52,463 bases of DNA from a bacterium. Lineage in GTDB: Bacteria; CLD3; SB21. Shown piece after piece: positions 8,729-16,934 of this stretch. The translations under genes and the position numbers were made by a program. The stretch is from contig JAEUSK010000259.1 of assembly GCA_016787925.1 (NCBI GenBank), forward strand, positions 1 through 52,463. The letters are read 5' to 3'. How positions within the stretch are numbered: position 1 is the first letter of the stretch; each line of letters begins with the position of its first letter. The notes below the pieces were generated by a model. The model was not told the origin of the DNA, ran no database searches, and was given only the letters and a program-made list of their open reading frames with translations.

Positions 8729-9664
8729 TCATTCCGGCACTAGCCTAATAGGATTCATCGCCGGTACCAGATTAGATTGGAGAAATAATTGCTGACCTTC
8801 ATTACCGGTCATATACGCTGTAAACCCTGCTGCAAGTCCGATGTAGTCTTGACGGTGCATTATGTAAATAAAACGCCGCAAGGGGTAATCCCCGCGGTAA
8901 ACATATCCCGGAATAGGGGCAACTGCCTTTTGATAATCGGTTCCCGCTAAACGCAGCACCTTTAGACTATCGGCCACCTTAGTGAATATTGGATTATTTC
9001 CAAGAAACGCCGTGCTAAGGTATCCGATCGCGTCGTGGTGCGACGCGATGAAATTCAAGATCTTGTCAGACGAACTGACTACAGAGTCGCCGGGTATTAT
9101 TTCAGCAGATGCCGTCATTGGCGCGTCATTCAGAACCTGATGTTTAAGCAGATAATAGTTTCCTGATTTTCGGCCGTCAATAACAAGACGGACTACATCA
9201 ATACCTGACGGAAAAGAAATGGAATCAAAAACTGAAGCCCATCGAATATTTCTTCCGGTTATAATAGAGCCAATCTGGTCCAGTGTAACTTCCTGAATAG
9301 GATTCTTTGCATTAACAATAAATGCAATGCCATCCAAAGCTAATTTCTGCGAATATACCTTAATTTCGTTTCGAATCAGAAAATCAGTTTCAGTTGAATC
9401 CAGTTCGCGCGTGGAAATAATACATTCGACATCATGGTTAAGCAAACTACCGATCGCATAATTTGTTGTGCTAAGTTTTAAACTGATACTCGCTTTAGGG
9501 TAGTTCTTTTCAAACGCCGCTTCTTGAGCTGCAATCGCAGATGACACCAGCTCATCACACAGGATATCAAGTCTGCCGCTCGTCGGTGAACTGACTTCAT
9601 CGCGTTTCTGGCACGAGAGGAATACTATTGCGATCACGAAGTACTTTACGATACTGGAATTCAT
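8729..9664 (-). CDS. PstS-like substrate-binding lipoprotein
   Basis: A 311-residue periplasmic-binding-protein fold of the PstS/PBP-like type. The N-terminus is a lipoprotein signal (hydrophobic stretch ending FLSC, lipobox Cys near residue 18), so it should be anchored to a membrane. The body shows features typical of the family: TSGRLDILCDELVSSAIAAQ at the start of the first lobe, GIAFIVNAKNP and the YLLKHQVLN hinge region. No pstC, pstA or pstB lies nearby. In FCB bacteria such a gene often accompanies tonB/exbD/TPR genes, so its role may be in TonB energised uptake or envelope sensing and not in ABC phosphate import. Ligand identity (phosphate or another oxyanion) cannot be read from sequence. 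Confidence 0.8.
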   Translation of the reverse strand: MNSSIVKYFVIAIVFLSCQKRDEVSSPTSGRLDILCDELVSSAIAAQEAAFEKNYPKASISLKLSTTNYAIGSLLNHDVECIISTRELDSTETDFLIRNEIKVYSQKLALDGIAFIVNAKNPIQEVTLDQIGSIITGRNIRWASVFDSISFPSGIDVVRLVIDGRKSGNYYLLKHQVLNDAPMTASAEIIPGDSVVSSSDKILNFIASHHDAIGYLSTAFLGNNPIFTKVADSLKVLRLAGTDYQKAVAPIPGYVYRGDYPLRRFIYIMHRQDYIGLAAGFTAYMTGNEGQQLFLQSNLVPAMNPIRLVPE

Positions 9665-9673
9665 AGGTTATCC

Positions 9674-9889
9674 TTATTCATTTTCTTGTTTCCCGCCATC
9701 GGGCTTCAGATAGAGGCTGTGCACCACTCGATACAGGCCATAACAGATCAACACAAACCCCATCATGGTGTAAAACCTGGGGTCGAGGTTACCGGGCAAA
9801 ACTTCAAGAAGCATTATGCAAGTACCCAATACGGCATAAAGCCCTCCGACAGCAATGCGGGTATAACGGTTTACTCTTCTCAATTTCAT
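9674..9889 (-). CDS. small two-helix membrane protein
   Basis: A protein of about 71 residues with a basic N-terminus (MKLRRVNRYTR) and two hydrophobic helices (about 11-30 and 36-58), ending in a charged tail (KPDGGKQENE). I do not recognise a named family. Its stop lies 9 bp before the PstS-like gene, so it appears to be the first gene of the TonB operon. The ATG is preferred over a TTG three codons upstream; neither has a clear ribosome binding site. The small size and position suggest an accessory membrane subunit, but that is inference. Confidence 0.65.
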   Translation of the reverse strand: MKLRRVNRYTRIAVGGLYAVLGTCIMLLEVLPGNLDPRFYTMMGFVLICYGLYRVVHSLYLKPDGGKQENE

Positions 9890-9984
9890 TATAGGCAACC
9901 GTCGATTCTATGTGATAATTTGTCTGCACTCATTGGATAATAAAAAATATACCTTATTGAAAACACATTTGCAAAATTTAATGT

Positions 9985-10008
9985 CTCAAGTTCAAACCCA
10001 AACTTGAG
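9985..10008. repeat. 8-bp inverted repeat in the divergent promoter region
   Basis: CTCAAGTT and AACTTGAG flank an 8-nt spacer, midway between the leftward TonB operon and the rightward membrane-protein gene. With no T-run following, an operator seems more likely than a terminator. No protein can be assigned. Confidence 0.35.
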
Positions 10009-10080
10009 TTTGACAATAAAGATTTTAATATCTACATTTTTTTAGTTTGGAACATTTCAGGCAGATGTTTGTGCAGGTAT

Positions 10081-10099
10081 GATAATGCATATCATTATT
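10081..10099 (+). promoter_or_regulatory. Fur-box-like operator
   Basis: GATAATGCATATCATTATT agrees with the classical 19-bp Fur consensus at 15 of 19 positions, including the GATAATG and ATCATTAT arms. It lies 20 bp upstream of the ATG at 10120 and about 190 bp upstream of the divergent TonB operon. Iron-responsive repression of the rightward gene is a fair inference. Effects on the TonB operon are less sure because of the distance. Confidence 0.5.
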
Positions 10100-10119
10100 C
10101 TAAAATATGAGGGACCCCT

Positions 10120-10911
10120 ATGACTGAACAGAACTTGAAAAATAACCCCATCAAAAATCTGTTATCAAATATTGAATGGTTTTGGGTTGTTGCCGGGTCG
10201 ATAGTCGGACTCATACTAATTAGCATGTTAGTTCTCATAAGTTCCGCTAAATTTCATAATGCGGTCATACCCTATTTAATCGGAGGACTAGCTTATATCA
10301 TTACTGGAATGATATTGGGTCACTATTCTCCGGGGCACACCATAAAAGAGGCTGCATGCGTGGGCCTCGTCATTCCTATGGCAGGCATAGTATTAATCAA
10401 GCTTACCGACGCACAGTCCCAACTTACTGAACTCACCGGTTTTCAGGCTGCCCTCCTTATCATCGGAGGAATTTTACTTACTCAGCTTGGGGGCTGGATC
10501 GGCGAAGAGATGGAAGGACTAAACAAACCCACGAAATATATCCAGTGGCATTGGATCATCGTCGCGACAGTAGTGGGCTTTATGGTCAATTGTTTTATTC
10601 TGTTTTTTATATCTTTGTTCTTCTACAAACTCATTCCTATTACTCTTTTTCTCGCATTGAGCGTCGCTGCATCCGGTTTAATTGCGGGCTACAAATCGCC
10701 GGGAAACACCGAATTAGAGTGCGGAATTGCAGGCGCGGTCACGGTGTTGCTCAATTATTTATTTTTGAGGTTTGGTTTAGATATTGTAATTCCGTTATGG
10801 GTAATATTAATTGCGCTTATCGGCGGCGCAATTTTTGGATTGTTCGGCGGATGGGTTGGCGAAAGAATTCAGCAGAAAGAAGAGTTGAAACGGAAAGAAC
10901 TGGAAGGCTGA
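10120..10911 (+). CDS. multi-pass membrane protein with an internal duplication
   Basis: A 263-residue integral membrane protein of about eight helices, family not recognised. It consists of two homologous halves. In the first half (about 20-130), WFWVVAGSIVGL leads to GHYSPGHTIKEAACVG and ends GGWIGEEM. In the second half (about 140-252), WHWIIVATVVGF leads to GYKSPGNTELECGIAG and ends GGWVGERI. The shared SPG(H/N)T...G and GGW(I/V)GE motifs mark the repeat units. Inverted or tandem repeats of this kind are typical of transporters, but no transporter family is evident. A Fur-box-like site precedes it. The putative ribosome binding site (GAGGGA) is near. Confidence 0.75.
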   Translation: MTEQNLKNNPIKNLLSNIEWFWVVAGSIVGLILISMLVLISSAKFHNAVIPYLIGGLAYIITGMILGHYSPGHTIKEAACVGLVIPMAGIVLIKLTDAQSQLTELTGFQAALLIIGGILLTQLGGWIGEEMEGLNKPTKYIQWHWIIVATVVGFMVNCFILFFISLFFYKLIPITLFLALSVAASGLIAGYKSPGNTELECGIAGAVTVLLNYLFLRFGLDIVIPLWVILIALIGGAIFGLFGGWVGERIQQKEELKRKELEG

Positions 10912-10949
10912 GGCCGTTAACCATCGCGCCTTAGGTGTATAAGAGCATG

Positions 10950-11711
10950 CTAATCTTTGCCGGGTTCTAATAGTGACATGCGCTGCCTCTGAATGTCAAA
11001 GAAAACGATTCCTGCCGCGACCGATGCATTGAGCGACTCAATATTTCCGAAGATTGGAATCTTTATCAAAAAATCGCATCCTTCTTCTGTCAATCGCCTC
11101 ATCCCGTTTCCTTCGCTGCCAATGACTACGGCAATATGGTCGTCAGCATCCAATTCATAATAATTCTTTTTGGCGTTCAGTGACGTCCCATGTATCCATA
11201 CGCCTTTGGCTTTTAGTTCCTTCATTGCGCGTGATAAATTAGTTACTTGCACAATCGGGATATGAGAAGCGGCACCGGCAGAAGTTTTCATCACAGTGGC
11301 ATTTACTTCAGCTGAGTTATGTTTGGGAATGATAACGCCGTGAAAACCTGCGCATTCAGCGCTTCGGATGATGGCGCCCAAATTATGAGGATCTACTATT
11401 TCATCGAGGATTGCAATAAGAGCTTTTTCATTTCTTTGTTCAGCCTTTTCAAAAATATCTTCGACCGCTGCATAGGCAAATTCCATGTTCTTAAGCTTGG
11501 CCAGAACACCTTGATGGTTTTGGCGTGATGCCAGATTATCTATAACGTTCTGCGCTACTTCTTTTGTTTTTATAGAAAACAGTTCCGCTTCATTTTTGAT
11601 GTCAGACAGTCCTACTGCATTTTTCTGCAGAAACAGTTCCTCGATTGCCGCATTGCTTCGGATGGCTTCCATAACAGCCCTTCTGCCGAATATGATGTTT
11701 TTTTCGTTCAA
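10950..11711 (-). CDS. rlmB: 23S rRNA (guanosine-2'-O-)-methyltransferase RlmB/TrmH family
   Basis: A 253-residue SPOUT methyltransferase. The N-terminal SpoU substrate-binding domain (about 1-75; IFGRRAVMEAI) is followed by the knotted catalytic domain with all three motifs: motif 1 LDEIVDPHNLGAIIRSAE with the catalytic Arg, motif 2 VIGSEGNGM, and motif 3 IESLNASVAAGIVFFDI. RlmB methylates G2251 in the ribosomal P-loop using SAM. A related TrmH-family specificity is possible, but length and motifs favour RlmB. Its ATG overlaps the lptF stop by 4 bp, so the two genes are translationally coupled. Confidence 0.92.
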   Translation of the reverse strand: MNEKNIIFGRRAVMEAIRSNAAIEELFLQKNAVGLSDIKNEAELFSIKTKEVAQNVIDNLASRQNHQGVLAKLKNMEFAYAAVEDIFEKAEQRNEKALIAILDEIVDPHNLGAIIRSAECAGFHGVIIPKHNSAEVNATVMKTSAGAASHIPIVQVTNLSRAMKELKAKGVWIHGTSLNAKKNYYELDADDHIAVVIGSEGNGMRRLTEEGCDFLIKIPIFGNIESLNASVAAGIVFFDIQRQRMSLLEPGKD

Positions 11712-13306
11712 TGCAGTTCCTTTTTGTCTGTTCGCCTTATGGCATTATAGATTTTGTAGAAAACCGTACGCAAAAAGGCAACAATTCCGAAATCTTTTTC
11801 CGAAGCCGTTTGATATATTAGTATGACGCCAACGGATCCCAATAGGATATTCATAAACCACATTGCAACAAACGGATTCAGTAATTGTCGGTCTGCAAAA
11901 TTCTCACCAAGAATTAAGCAAAAGTAATACGCGATAAAGAAAAAGAGACTGATCCCGCCGGCAATTCCCAGGTTCCCTTTTCTCGCCATTACGCCTAACG
12001 GAGCGCCCAGCATGACGAAGACGATGCATGCGACGGGTATTGAATATTTCTTATTGACTTCCACCATCAGTTGATCCATCAGACGCTGATAATTATTCGT
12101 AGAATTCAACGCGCTTGCGACTTGTTGTACCGTAAACGCCGCTTTCGTGGCGGCGGTATCGGGGAGTTGAATGCCGGCGCCGATTCTTCTTATTGAATCT
12201 TCAAAACCCATGTCCCGTTTCAGGACTACACTCGGTTTTCGGATACTGTCAGAAAGATGCTTAACAAGCGTTAATACACGGGTATGAGCAGAGTCGCGAA
12301 AACGGGTTTGGAACTTGTTCTCGGTCGTATCTTCTGCTAAATTCAGACTGGTAAACACGGCGTTAATATCATCGAGAAAAGAATAATCCAAGAAGAAACG
12401 GTGAAAATAATGTTTGCCTTTTTCATCAAGTTGCGCTATTACTTCGGGATCTTTCTCAACTGCTTTGACCACTTTGTCGAGATGTTTATCTCTTTCGTTT
12501 TTATAACGCTGCACATCCTCCATTAATTGAGATATATTTTTTTCACGTTCATTATGAAAACTCTCATCGCTCTTTTTTAATGTAAGATTTTCAACTTTGA
12601 CCGTCACCCTGTATTTTGTAAAACTTATTCTCTGGTAATTATCCGGTTTTCGCGGATTCATATCATGGATCTCGCCGTTCTCCAAAGTGATGATCATGTC
12701 TTCATTTTCTTCTTCGATTTCAATTTGTCCCTTTTCGGCAGTGATCGTTCTCGCGGCATCTCGCTGAGTCTTATCGAATATAGTAATCCCATAAATCGAA
12801 GAGCCCAATTCATCTTTGTTTTCAACGATCATGGTAAAATTCTCAACGCCATCAAGATAGACTCCCGGCTCGATGGTCATAGTAGGCCGCTTTGTTTGAA
12901 TGTTTTTTTTCAACACGCGCGCGTGGTGATTTGCAACAGGTAAAATTTCATCATTAAACACAAACAATCCGTAGGTGATAATGCCTGACAGAATTACCAC
13001 AGGAATGATCAATTTATAAAAATTGATCCCTCCCGCTTTCATTGCTGTTATTTCATTGTCGGACGACAGACGGCCAAATGCCATAATGGTCGCGACCAGT
13101 ATAGACATGGGCACTACAAGCACGATGATACCGGCCAGGTTATAAGCAATAAATTCAAATATGACCGGTATGCTGATCCCTTTGCCAATGATATACTTCA
13201 TCGCCTGCAGCACAAAATTGAGAACCAACATGGTCATAATGAGGGACAATGCAAAAAAGAAAGGGCCGATATGTTCTCGAATGATATACCGGGCAAGAAT
13301 AAACAT
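11708..13306 (-). CDS. LptF/LptG family lipopolysaccharide export permease
   Basis: A 532-residue inner-membrane protein of the YjgP/YjgQ family. These permeases pair with LptB ATPase to extract lipopolysaccharide and pass it to the Lpt bridge. Three helices near the N-terminus (about 12-33, 50-80, 100-122) and three near the C-terminus (about 440-460, 470-490, 495-515) flank a periplasmic beta-jellyroll domain. That middle region carries an extra charged, coiled-coil-like stretch (about 245-370, e.g. ERDKHLDKVVKAVEKDPEV), making the protein about 150 residues longer than E. coli LptF. Longer forms are seen in FCB bacteria. No second permease is adjacent; LptF and LptG cannot be told apart here. 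Confidence 0.9.
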   Translation of the reverse strand: MFILARYIIREHIGPFFFALSLIMTMLVLNFVLQAMKYIIGKGISIPVIFEFIAYNLAGIIVLVVPMSILVATIMAFGRLSSDNEITAMKAGGINFYKLIIPVVILSGIITYGLFVFNDEILPVANHHARVLKKNIQTKRPTMTIEPGVYLDGVENFTMIVENKDELGSSIYGITIFDKTQRDAARTITAEKGQIEIEEENEDMIITLENGEIHDMNPRKPDNYQRISFTKYRVTVKVENLTLKKSDESFHNEREKNISQLMEDVQRYKNERDKHLDKVVKAVEKDPEVIAQLDEKGKHYFHRFFLDYSFLDDINAVFTSLNLAEDTTENKFQTRFRDSAHTRVLTLVKHLSDSIRKPSVVLKRDMGFEDSIRRIGAGIQLPDTAATKAAFTVQQVASALNSTNNYQRLMDQLMVEVNKKYSIPVACIVFVMLGAPLGVMARKGNLGIAGGISLFFFIAYYFCLILGENFADRQLLNPFVAMWFMNILLGSVGVILIYQTASEKDFGIVAFLRTVFYKIYNAIRRTDKKELH

Positions 13307-13321
13307 GGGGTGAGTCTTGGG

Positions 13322-13912
13322 CTATGATTTCATGAGATTAATTTGATCACGAATTTTGGCGGCGAGTTCATAGTTTTCAGATTCGATCGCTTTTTGAAGT
13401 TCTTTCTCTAGTTTTTCAACGCTATTTTGGATGATTGGCGGTGCAGTATCCGGAATGCCGTCGGAATGTTTTAACGATTTATTATACGCGCCGGTTTGCA
13501 GGTCAACTTCCAATCCGGCGACGCTCATGACGTCTTCATTTACAAAAATGGGAGCGCCAACGCGTATAGCAATAGCTATCGCATCCGACGGCCTGGAATC
13601 GATCACCTGCTCGCCTACGCTATTGCTGCTAATGTAGATAGTCGCAAAAAACGTGTTCTTGTTCAATTCGGTTATCACCACTTTTCGCACTTCGGCATCC
13701 AATACTTCGAGAAATTGAACAGCTAAATCGTGGGTAAAAGGTCTGAAGGGCTTAATACCCTGGAGTTCTAATGCTATGGCATGAGCTTCAGGCGCGCCGA
13801 TGACAACCGGCAAAATACGGCCTTTATCGTGATTGGTCTCAATCAACTGAAGTATATATCCGTTGCTCTGTTCGTCTTCGATGATCCATTTTATTTCAAC
13901 GGGTACATCCAT
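13322..13912 (-). CDS. bifunctional nuclease (BFN, DUF151) domain protein with C-terminal UVR motif
   Basis: About 196 residues. The BFN domain fills residues 1-140, with LPVVIGAPEAHAIALELQG and the signature DSRPSDAIAIAIR followed by PIFVNEDV. A UVR motif forms the C-terminus (VEKLEKELQKAIESENYELA, then AKIRDQI), the short helical hairpin known from UvrB/UvrC and McsA. This domain pair is common in FCB and actinobacterial proteins. Plant homologues show DNase and RNase activity, but a bacterial role is not firmly known. I chose the ATG at 13910-13912 because GAGG precedes it by about 10 nt and homologues start there; an upstream ATG at 13966 would add 18 residues. It lies 15 bp before lptF. 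Confidence 0.85.
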   Translation of the reverse strand: MDVPVEIKWIIEDEQSNGYILQLIETNHDKGRILPVVIGAPEAHAIALELQGIKPFRPFTHDLAVQFLEVLDAEVRKVVITELNKNTFFATIYISSNSVGEQVIDSRPSDAIAIAIRVGAPIFVNEDVMSVAGLEVDLQTGAYNKSLKHSDGIPDTAPPIIQNSVEKLEKELQKAIESENYELAAKIRDQINLMKS

Positions 13913-14003
13913 ACATTCCACACCTCGTTTGTAAGAAGTAATCTGACTCTTGTAATAAATTAGCAAACAACCGTCTTAAAATCAATCCATTTGCTTCAAA
14001 GAA

Positions 14004-14651
14004 TTACGATTGTGGCGGTTCAGTCTGTTTGCTCTTTGGAACAAATATCTTTGGCTTTTTCACCGGAGCAGCCTCTGCAGCCGCTTCCTCTGCCTTTGCT
14101 TCCGCTGGTGGGCCGGCCTTTGGGACAAAACTCTTAGGAGCTTTCGCCGCCTCTTTGGGAGTCTCAGCAGGTTCAGCCGGTTTTAATTCCCAATAATACG
14201 CATTTCCATTGACACTCCAGCCAAAGCTTATCTCTACATCTGAATTGGACAAATTGCCGTGCGAATCTATGCTTGGCAACACCTTCCATTGCCCATGTCG
14301 CCAATGAGTAAAAATGCGTGTCCCGAGTTCAGAACCGCTGCTCGGTTCATCAATAAAACGAAACCTCGCCATACATGCCTTACCTTGTCGCGTAAGTTCG
14401 CCAAAAAACCAATGACGATCATAAAAAGGCTCCCTTATCTTTCCGTCCGAATCCGCTATATTAAGAAAACCCTCACCGCCTTCAAAACGGAATTTGAGTA
14501 ACTGAACTCCACTTCCGGACACGTTAGATTCAGTAACTTCATGAAACTCAATCCAGGACCCTAAACCGTTGGTCGCAGGATTAAAAAAAGTAAATCGTTT
14601 TGGCTTCTCATTTGTAGACAATATTCGTGTATTCCACAATTCAATAGACAT
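14004..14651 (-). CDS. uncharacterised protein with Ala/Pro/Lys-rich repeated tail
   Basis: A 215-residue cytoplasmic-looking protein of no family I recognise. Residues 1-145 look globular and rich in aromatic residues (RHWFFGELTRQGKACMARF, HWRHGQWKVLP, YYWELKP). The remainder is low-complexity Ala/Pro/Lys/Glu with two copies of a PK(S/I)FVPK motif (about residues 167-172 and 198-203). Such motifs may be short linear binding sites. The stop of mqnA lies 2 bp upstream of its start, so it is probably co-transcribed with mqnA. No signal peptide or membrane helix is seen. Confidence 0.7.
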   Translation of the reverse strand: MSIELWNTRILSTNEKPKRFTFFNPATNGLGSWIEFHEVTESNVSGSGVQLLKFRFEGGEGFLNIADSDGKIREPFYDRHWFFGELTRQGKACMARFRFIDEPSSGSELGTRIFTHWRHGQWKVLPSIDSHGNLSNSDVEISFGWSVNGNAYYWELKPAEPAETPKEAAKAPKSFVPKAGPPAEAKAEEAAAEAAPVKKPKIFVPKSKQTEPPQS

Positions 14652-14653
14652 TT

Positions 14654-15484
14654 TCAGGCTCCTTCAAAAAAATATAATTCGGGAATCTCATCAATTATTC
14701 CAAAAAAATAACAATAACTGTAAAATTCTTTCAACCCGTTTATTTCATCCTCACCAAGCTTAAACTGTATATTATCTGTCAAATAATCAACATAAAATTC
14801 CTGGGCACGTCGGTTGGAATTCTGACTCACATATTCGCCGGCAATGTCGGCGATATTATCGACTCCTGAATTACGCGCCTCTATAAGACCCTTAACGTCA
14901 TTATGTGTCAGCACACCCTGAGTGCCTGCCCAGAAAGAATATACAAACGGCAAACCATCCGTTAAATCGTTCCATTCTTCGCCCAGGTCGAGTCTATTAT
15001 CCATCACACCGCTCTGCTCCAGCGCCATATCTCCGATCACGAGTGCGGCATCCGCTTCTTTCAGCATATGAGACAAGTCGGGGTTCATAGGCACGAGCAC
15101 AGGTTCGATATCGTATTTTTCTTTTAAAATGATTTCTAACAAGGCAACGGAAGTGCGGCTGCTTGAGTCTACGGCAATGCGCTTCATGTCCGACAAATTT
15201 TTATTAAAAAACAACTCCACACTGTTCACTTCGTCATGTGAAACAACGGCAATGTCAGGTACTATGTTTAGAGAGCGTGTTCGACGAATTCGGGAGTACT
15301 CGATTGAAGGGATAAGGGCTAGATCAGCTTCCTGGTGAAGCAGTTTCTTTGAACAGATCGATGGTATGTCATAACTTAAATCAAAACGGTGGGAAACTCG
15401 ATTTTTCTCAAGTCCATATACTATAGGTTTTGTATTTAAATATTGAACAGCAGATACCCTTAGTTTTCCCTTAGTTTCCGGCAT
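14654..15484 (-). CDS. mqnA: chorismate dehydratase MqnA (menaquinone biosynthesis, futalosine route)
   Basis: A 276-residue enzyme with a periplasmic-binding-protein fold, used here as a cytoplasmic lyase. It converts chorismate to 3-[(1-carboxyvinyl)oxy]benzoate, the first step of the futalosine pathway to menaquinone. The N-terminal signature RVSAVQYLNTKPIVYGL is diagnostic. Later features include ADLALIPSIEYSRI, the RTSVALLEIIL segment and ALVIGDMAL. MqnD is close in fold but lacks this opening signature. It follows the DUF2007 gene by 8 bp. Its presence suggests menaquinone is made by futalosine and not by the classical men genes, as in several FCB and epsilonproteobacterial groups. Confidence 0.9.
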   Translation of the reverse strand: MPETKGKLRVSAVQYLNTKPIVYGLEKNRVSHRFDLSYDIPSICSKKLLHQEADLALIPSIEYSRIRRTRSLNIVPDIAVVSHDEVNSVELFFNKNLSDMKRIAVDSSSRTSVALLEIILKEKYDIEPVLVPMNPDLSHMLKEADAALVIGDMALEQSGVMDNRLDLGEEWNDLTDGLPFVYSFWAGTQGVLTHNDVKGLIEARNSGVDNIADIAGEYVSQNSNRRAQEFYVDYLTDNIQFKLGEDEINGLKEFYSYCYFFGIIDEIPELYFFEGA

Positions 15485-15492
15485 ACTGCTTT

Positions 15493-15795
15493 CTAATGCT
15501 CTTCGTCATTTTCCTCAGCATCGTCTTCACGGCCGCCGACATCGGCATCATCTGAAAGTTCCATTTCAGGTAAATCAATATCTTTACATATATCCAATGC
15601 CTGTTGAAGTTTCTCCAGCGGAACTAGAATCTTGATTTCTGAAAGGTCACCGACCCAGACGACATTAGTGTGGTCTTTCTGTGAAAGGATGGTATTCTCT
15701 ACTCCCAGCGACTCGAGTTGGCCGCTGATAAGTTTTGCCTGATGTTCGTAATTGACTGTCTTAACGACAGCCCACCCTTCAATGACTTCGCTCAT
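15493..15795 (-). CDS. DUF2007 domain protein (putative signal-transducing protein)
   Basis: A 100-residue protein. The first 70 residues form a DUF2007-like alpha/beta domain of the ferredoxin-like type: VVKTVNYEHQAKLISGQLES, then IEVxNTIL-like strands and KILVPLEKLQQALDIC. The last 25 residues are strongly acidic (DDADVGGREDDAEENDEEH). Members of this family are small cytoplasmic proteins of unproven function, sometimes annotated as PII-related. It sits between a TPR gene (20 bp upstream) and mqnA (8 bp downstream). Confidence 0.75.
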   Translation of the reverse strand: MSEVIEGWAVVKTVNYEHQAKLISGQLESLGVENTILSQKDHTNVVWVGDLSEIKILVPLEKLQQALDICKDIDLPEMELSDDADVGGREDDAEENDEEH

Positions 15796-15815
15796 GCCGA
15801 ATCGCTTTTAAAATG

Positions 15816-16679
15816 TTATTTCGAACCCAACGTCTTTAACCAGTACTCGGCAATTTCACGCCATTTACGGCTCGTCTTAGAACTTTGGTAATATTTAACC
15901 GCTTCCGCTGTGTTGCCGAATTTTCTGTACGCATCGCCAACTTCAAAATTCAATGCTGCGGTTGTCTCGGCATCGTTAGATGCTTCCAGGCCCTTTAAAC
16001 CATGATTAATTGCTAACTGGTAGTCGCCGGTAACATTATAACAACTCGTTAATTCTAAATGCGCCTTAGGATTGTTTGGATTACTGGCAACCGCACTCTG
16101 TAAGACTGCAATGGATTCTTTTAGCTGGCCTAACCCGTCTTTTAGTACTTTACCTTTTAAATATAACATCCCGTCATCCGTCGGATCATCTTTCAAATAG
16201 AGATCGATAGTTTCAACGGCTTTCTTATACTCTTTTGTATCAATGTACAAATTTGCCTTATAACTAATGGCCTGGGTTACCGTTTCCTTTTCGCCATTAG
16301 GCATTTTGATAGCGATGTCATAATTTCTGATTGCGCTTTGAAAATCCCCTAAACGTTTGTAGGATAACCCGAGGTTGGTATACGCTTTCTGATACTCGGG
16401 ATCCAGCTTAACTGCTTGCTGAAATTCGCGAACGGCCGCCGCATAATCGCCCTGCTTATAATACTCGTTTCCCGCTTTAAAGCGCGCTTTTGCGCCTTTC
16501 TGCGAATTGACGGAACTGAGTTTTTCCTGGTTCTGTTTTTCGATCATTTCCTTCTGCTTTTTCCAGGCTTCCAGCTTTCTTTGATACTCCTCTTCCTCGC
16601 TTGCTTTTTCCTGTGCACTGACAGCATAAGCCATTGAGAAAAGGACTACGACTAAAAAAGGCATCCATACTCTTTTCAT
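15816..16679 (-). CDS. exported TPR protein
   Basis: A 287-residue protein with a signal peptide (MKRVWMPFLVVVLFSMAYAV, cleaved after SAQ). A charged coiled-coil stretch follows (about 24-60; YQRKLEAWKKQKEMIEKQNQ), then about five TPR units from residue 65: ARFKAGNEYYKQGDYAAAVR, AYTNLGLSYKRLGDFQSAIR, AHLELTSCYNVTGDYQLAI and so on. It is likely a periplasmic or outer-membrane-attached scaffold; no catalytic domain is seen. AGGAGG lies just before the ATG. It is the first gene of a likely operon running through DUF2007, mqnA and beyond. Confidence 0.85.
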   Translation of the reverse strand: MKRVWMPFLVVVLFSMAYAVSAQEKASEEEEYQRKLEAWKKQKEMIEKQNQEKLSSVNSQKGAKARFKAGNEYYKQGDYAAAVREFQQAVKLDPEYQKAYTNLGLSYKRLGDFQSAIRNYDIAIKMPNGEKETVTQAISYKANLYIDTKEYKKAVETIDLYLKDDPTDDGMLYLKGKVLKDGLGQLKESIAVLQSAVASNPNNPKAHLELTSCYNVTGDYQLAINHGLKGLEASNDAETTAALNFEVGDAYRKFGNTAEAVKYYQSSKTSRKWREIAEYWLKTLGSK

Positions 16680-16790
16680 TAAAAATAACCTCCTTAAGGT
16701 AACAAATTAAGGTGATGATCTAAAACAATGCTTATCAAAAAAATAGTAATTACCGGATTCAGAAATGATAGTTCAGCAGAAATTCAATAG

Positions 16791-16871
16791 TGCCGAAGGC
16801 GGGATTTGAACCCGCACGCCATAGGCGCCACCCCCTCAAGATGGTGCGTCTGCCAATTTCGCCACTTCGGC
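16791..16871 (-). tRNA. tRNA-Leu (anticodon GAG)
   Basis: The minus strand folds into a class II cloverleaf of 81 nt: acceptor GCCGAAG/CTTCGGC with discriminator A, D-arm GGCGAAATTGGC, anticodon stem CCATC/GGTGG around loop TTGAGGG (anticodon GAG), a variable arm (GGCGCCTATGGCGT) and T-arm GCGGGTTCAAATCCCGC. GAG decodes CUC and CUU. CCA is not encoded. It lies between secG and the TPR gene. Confidence 0.95.
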
Positions 16872-16934
16872 ATACTTATCAATTCAAATCTATCTAAATT
16901 TAAACTGAAATTCAACAAAAATTAATCGCAGAGA

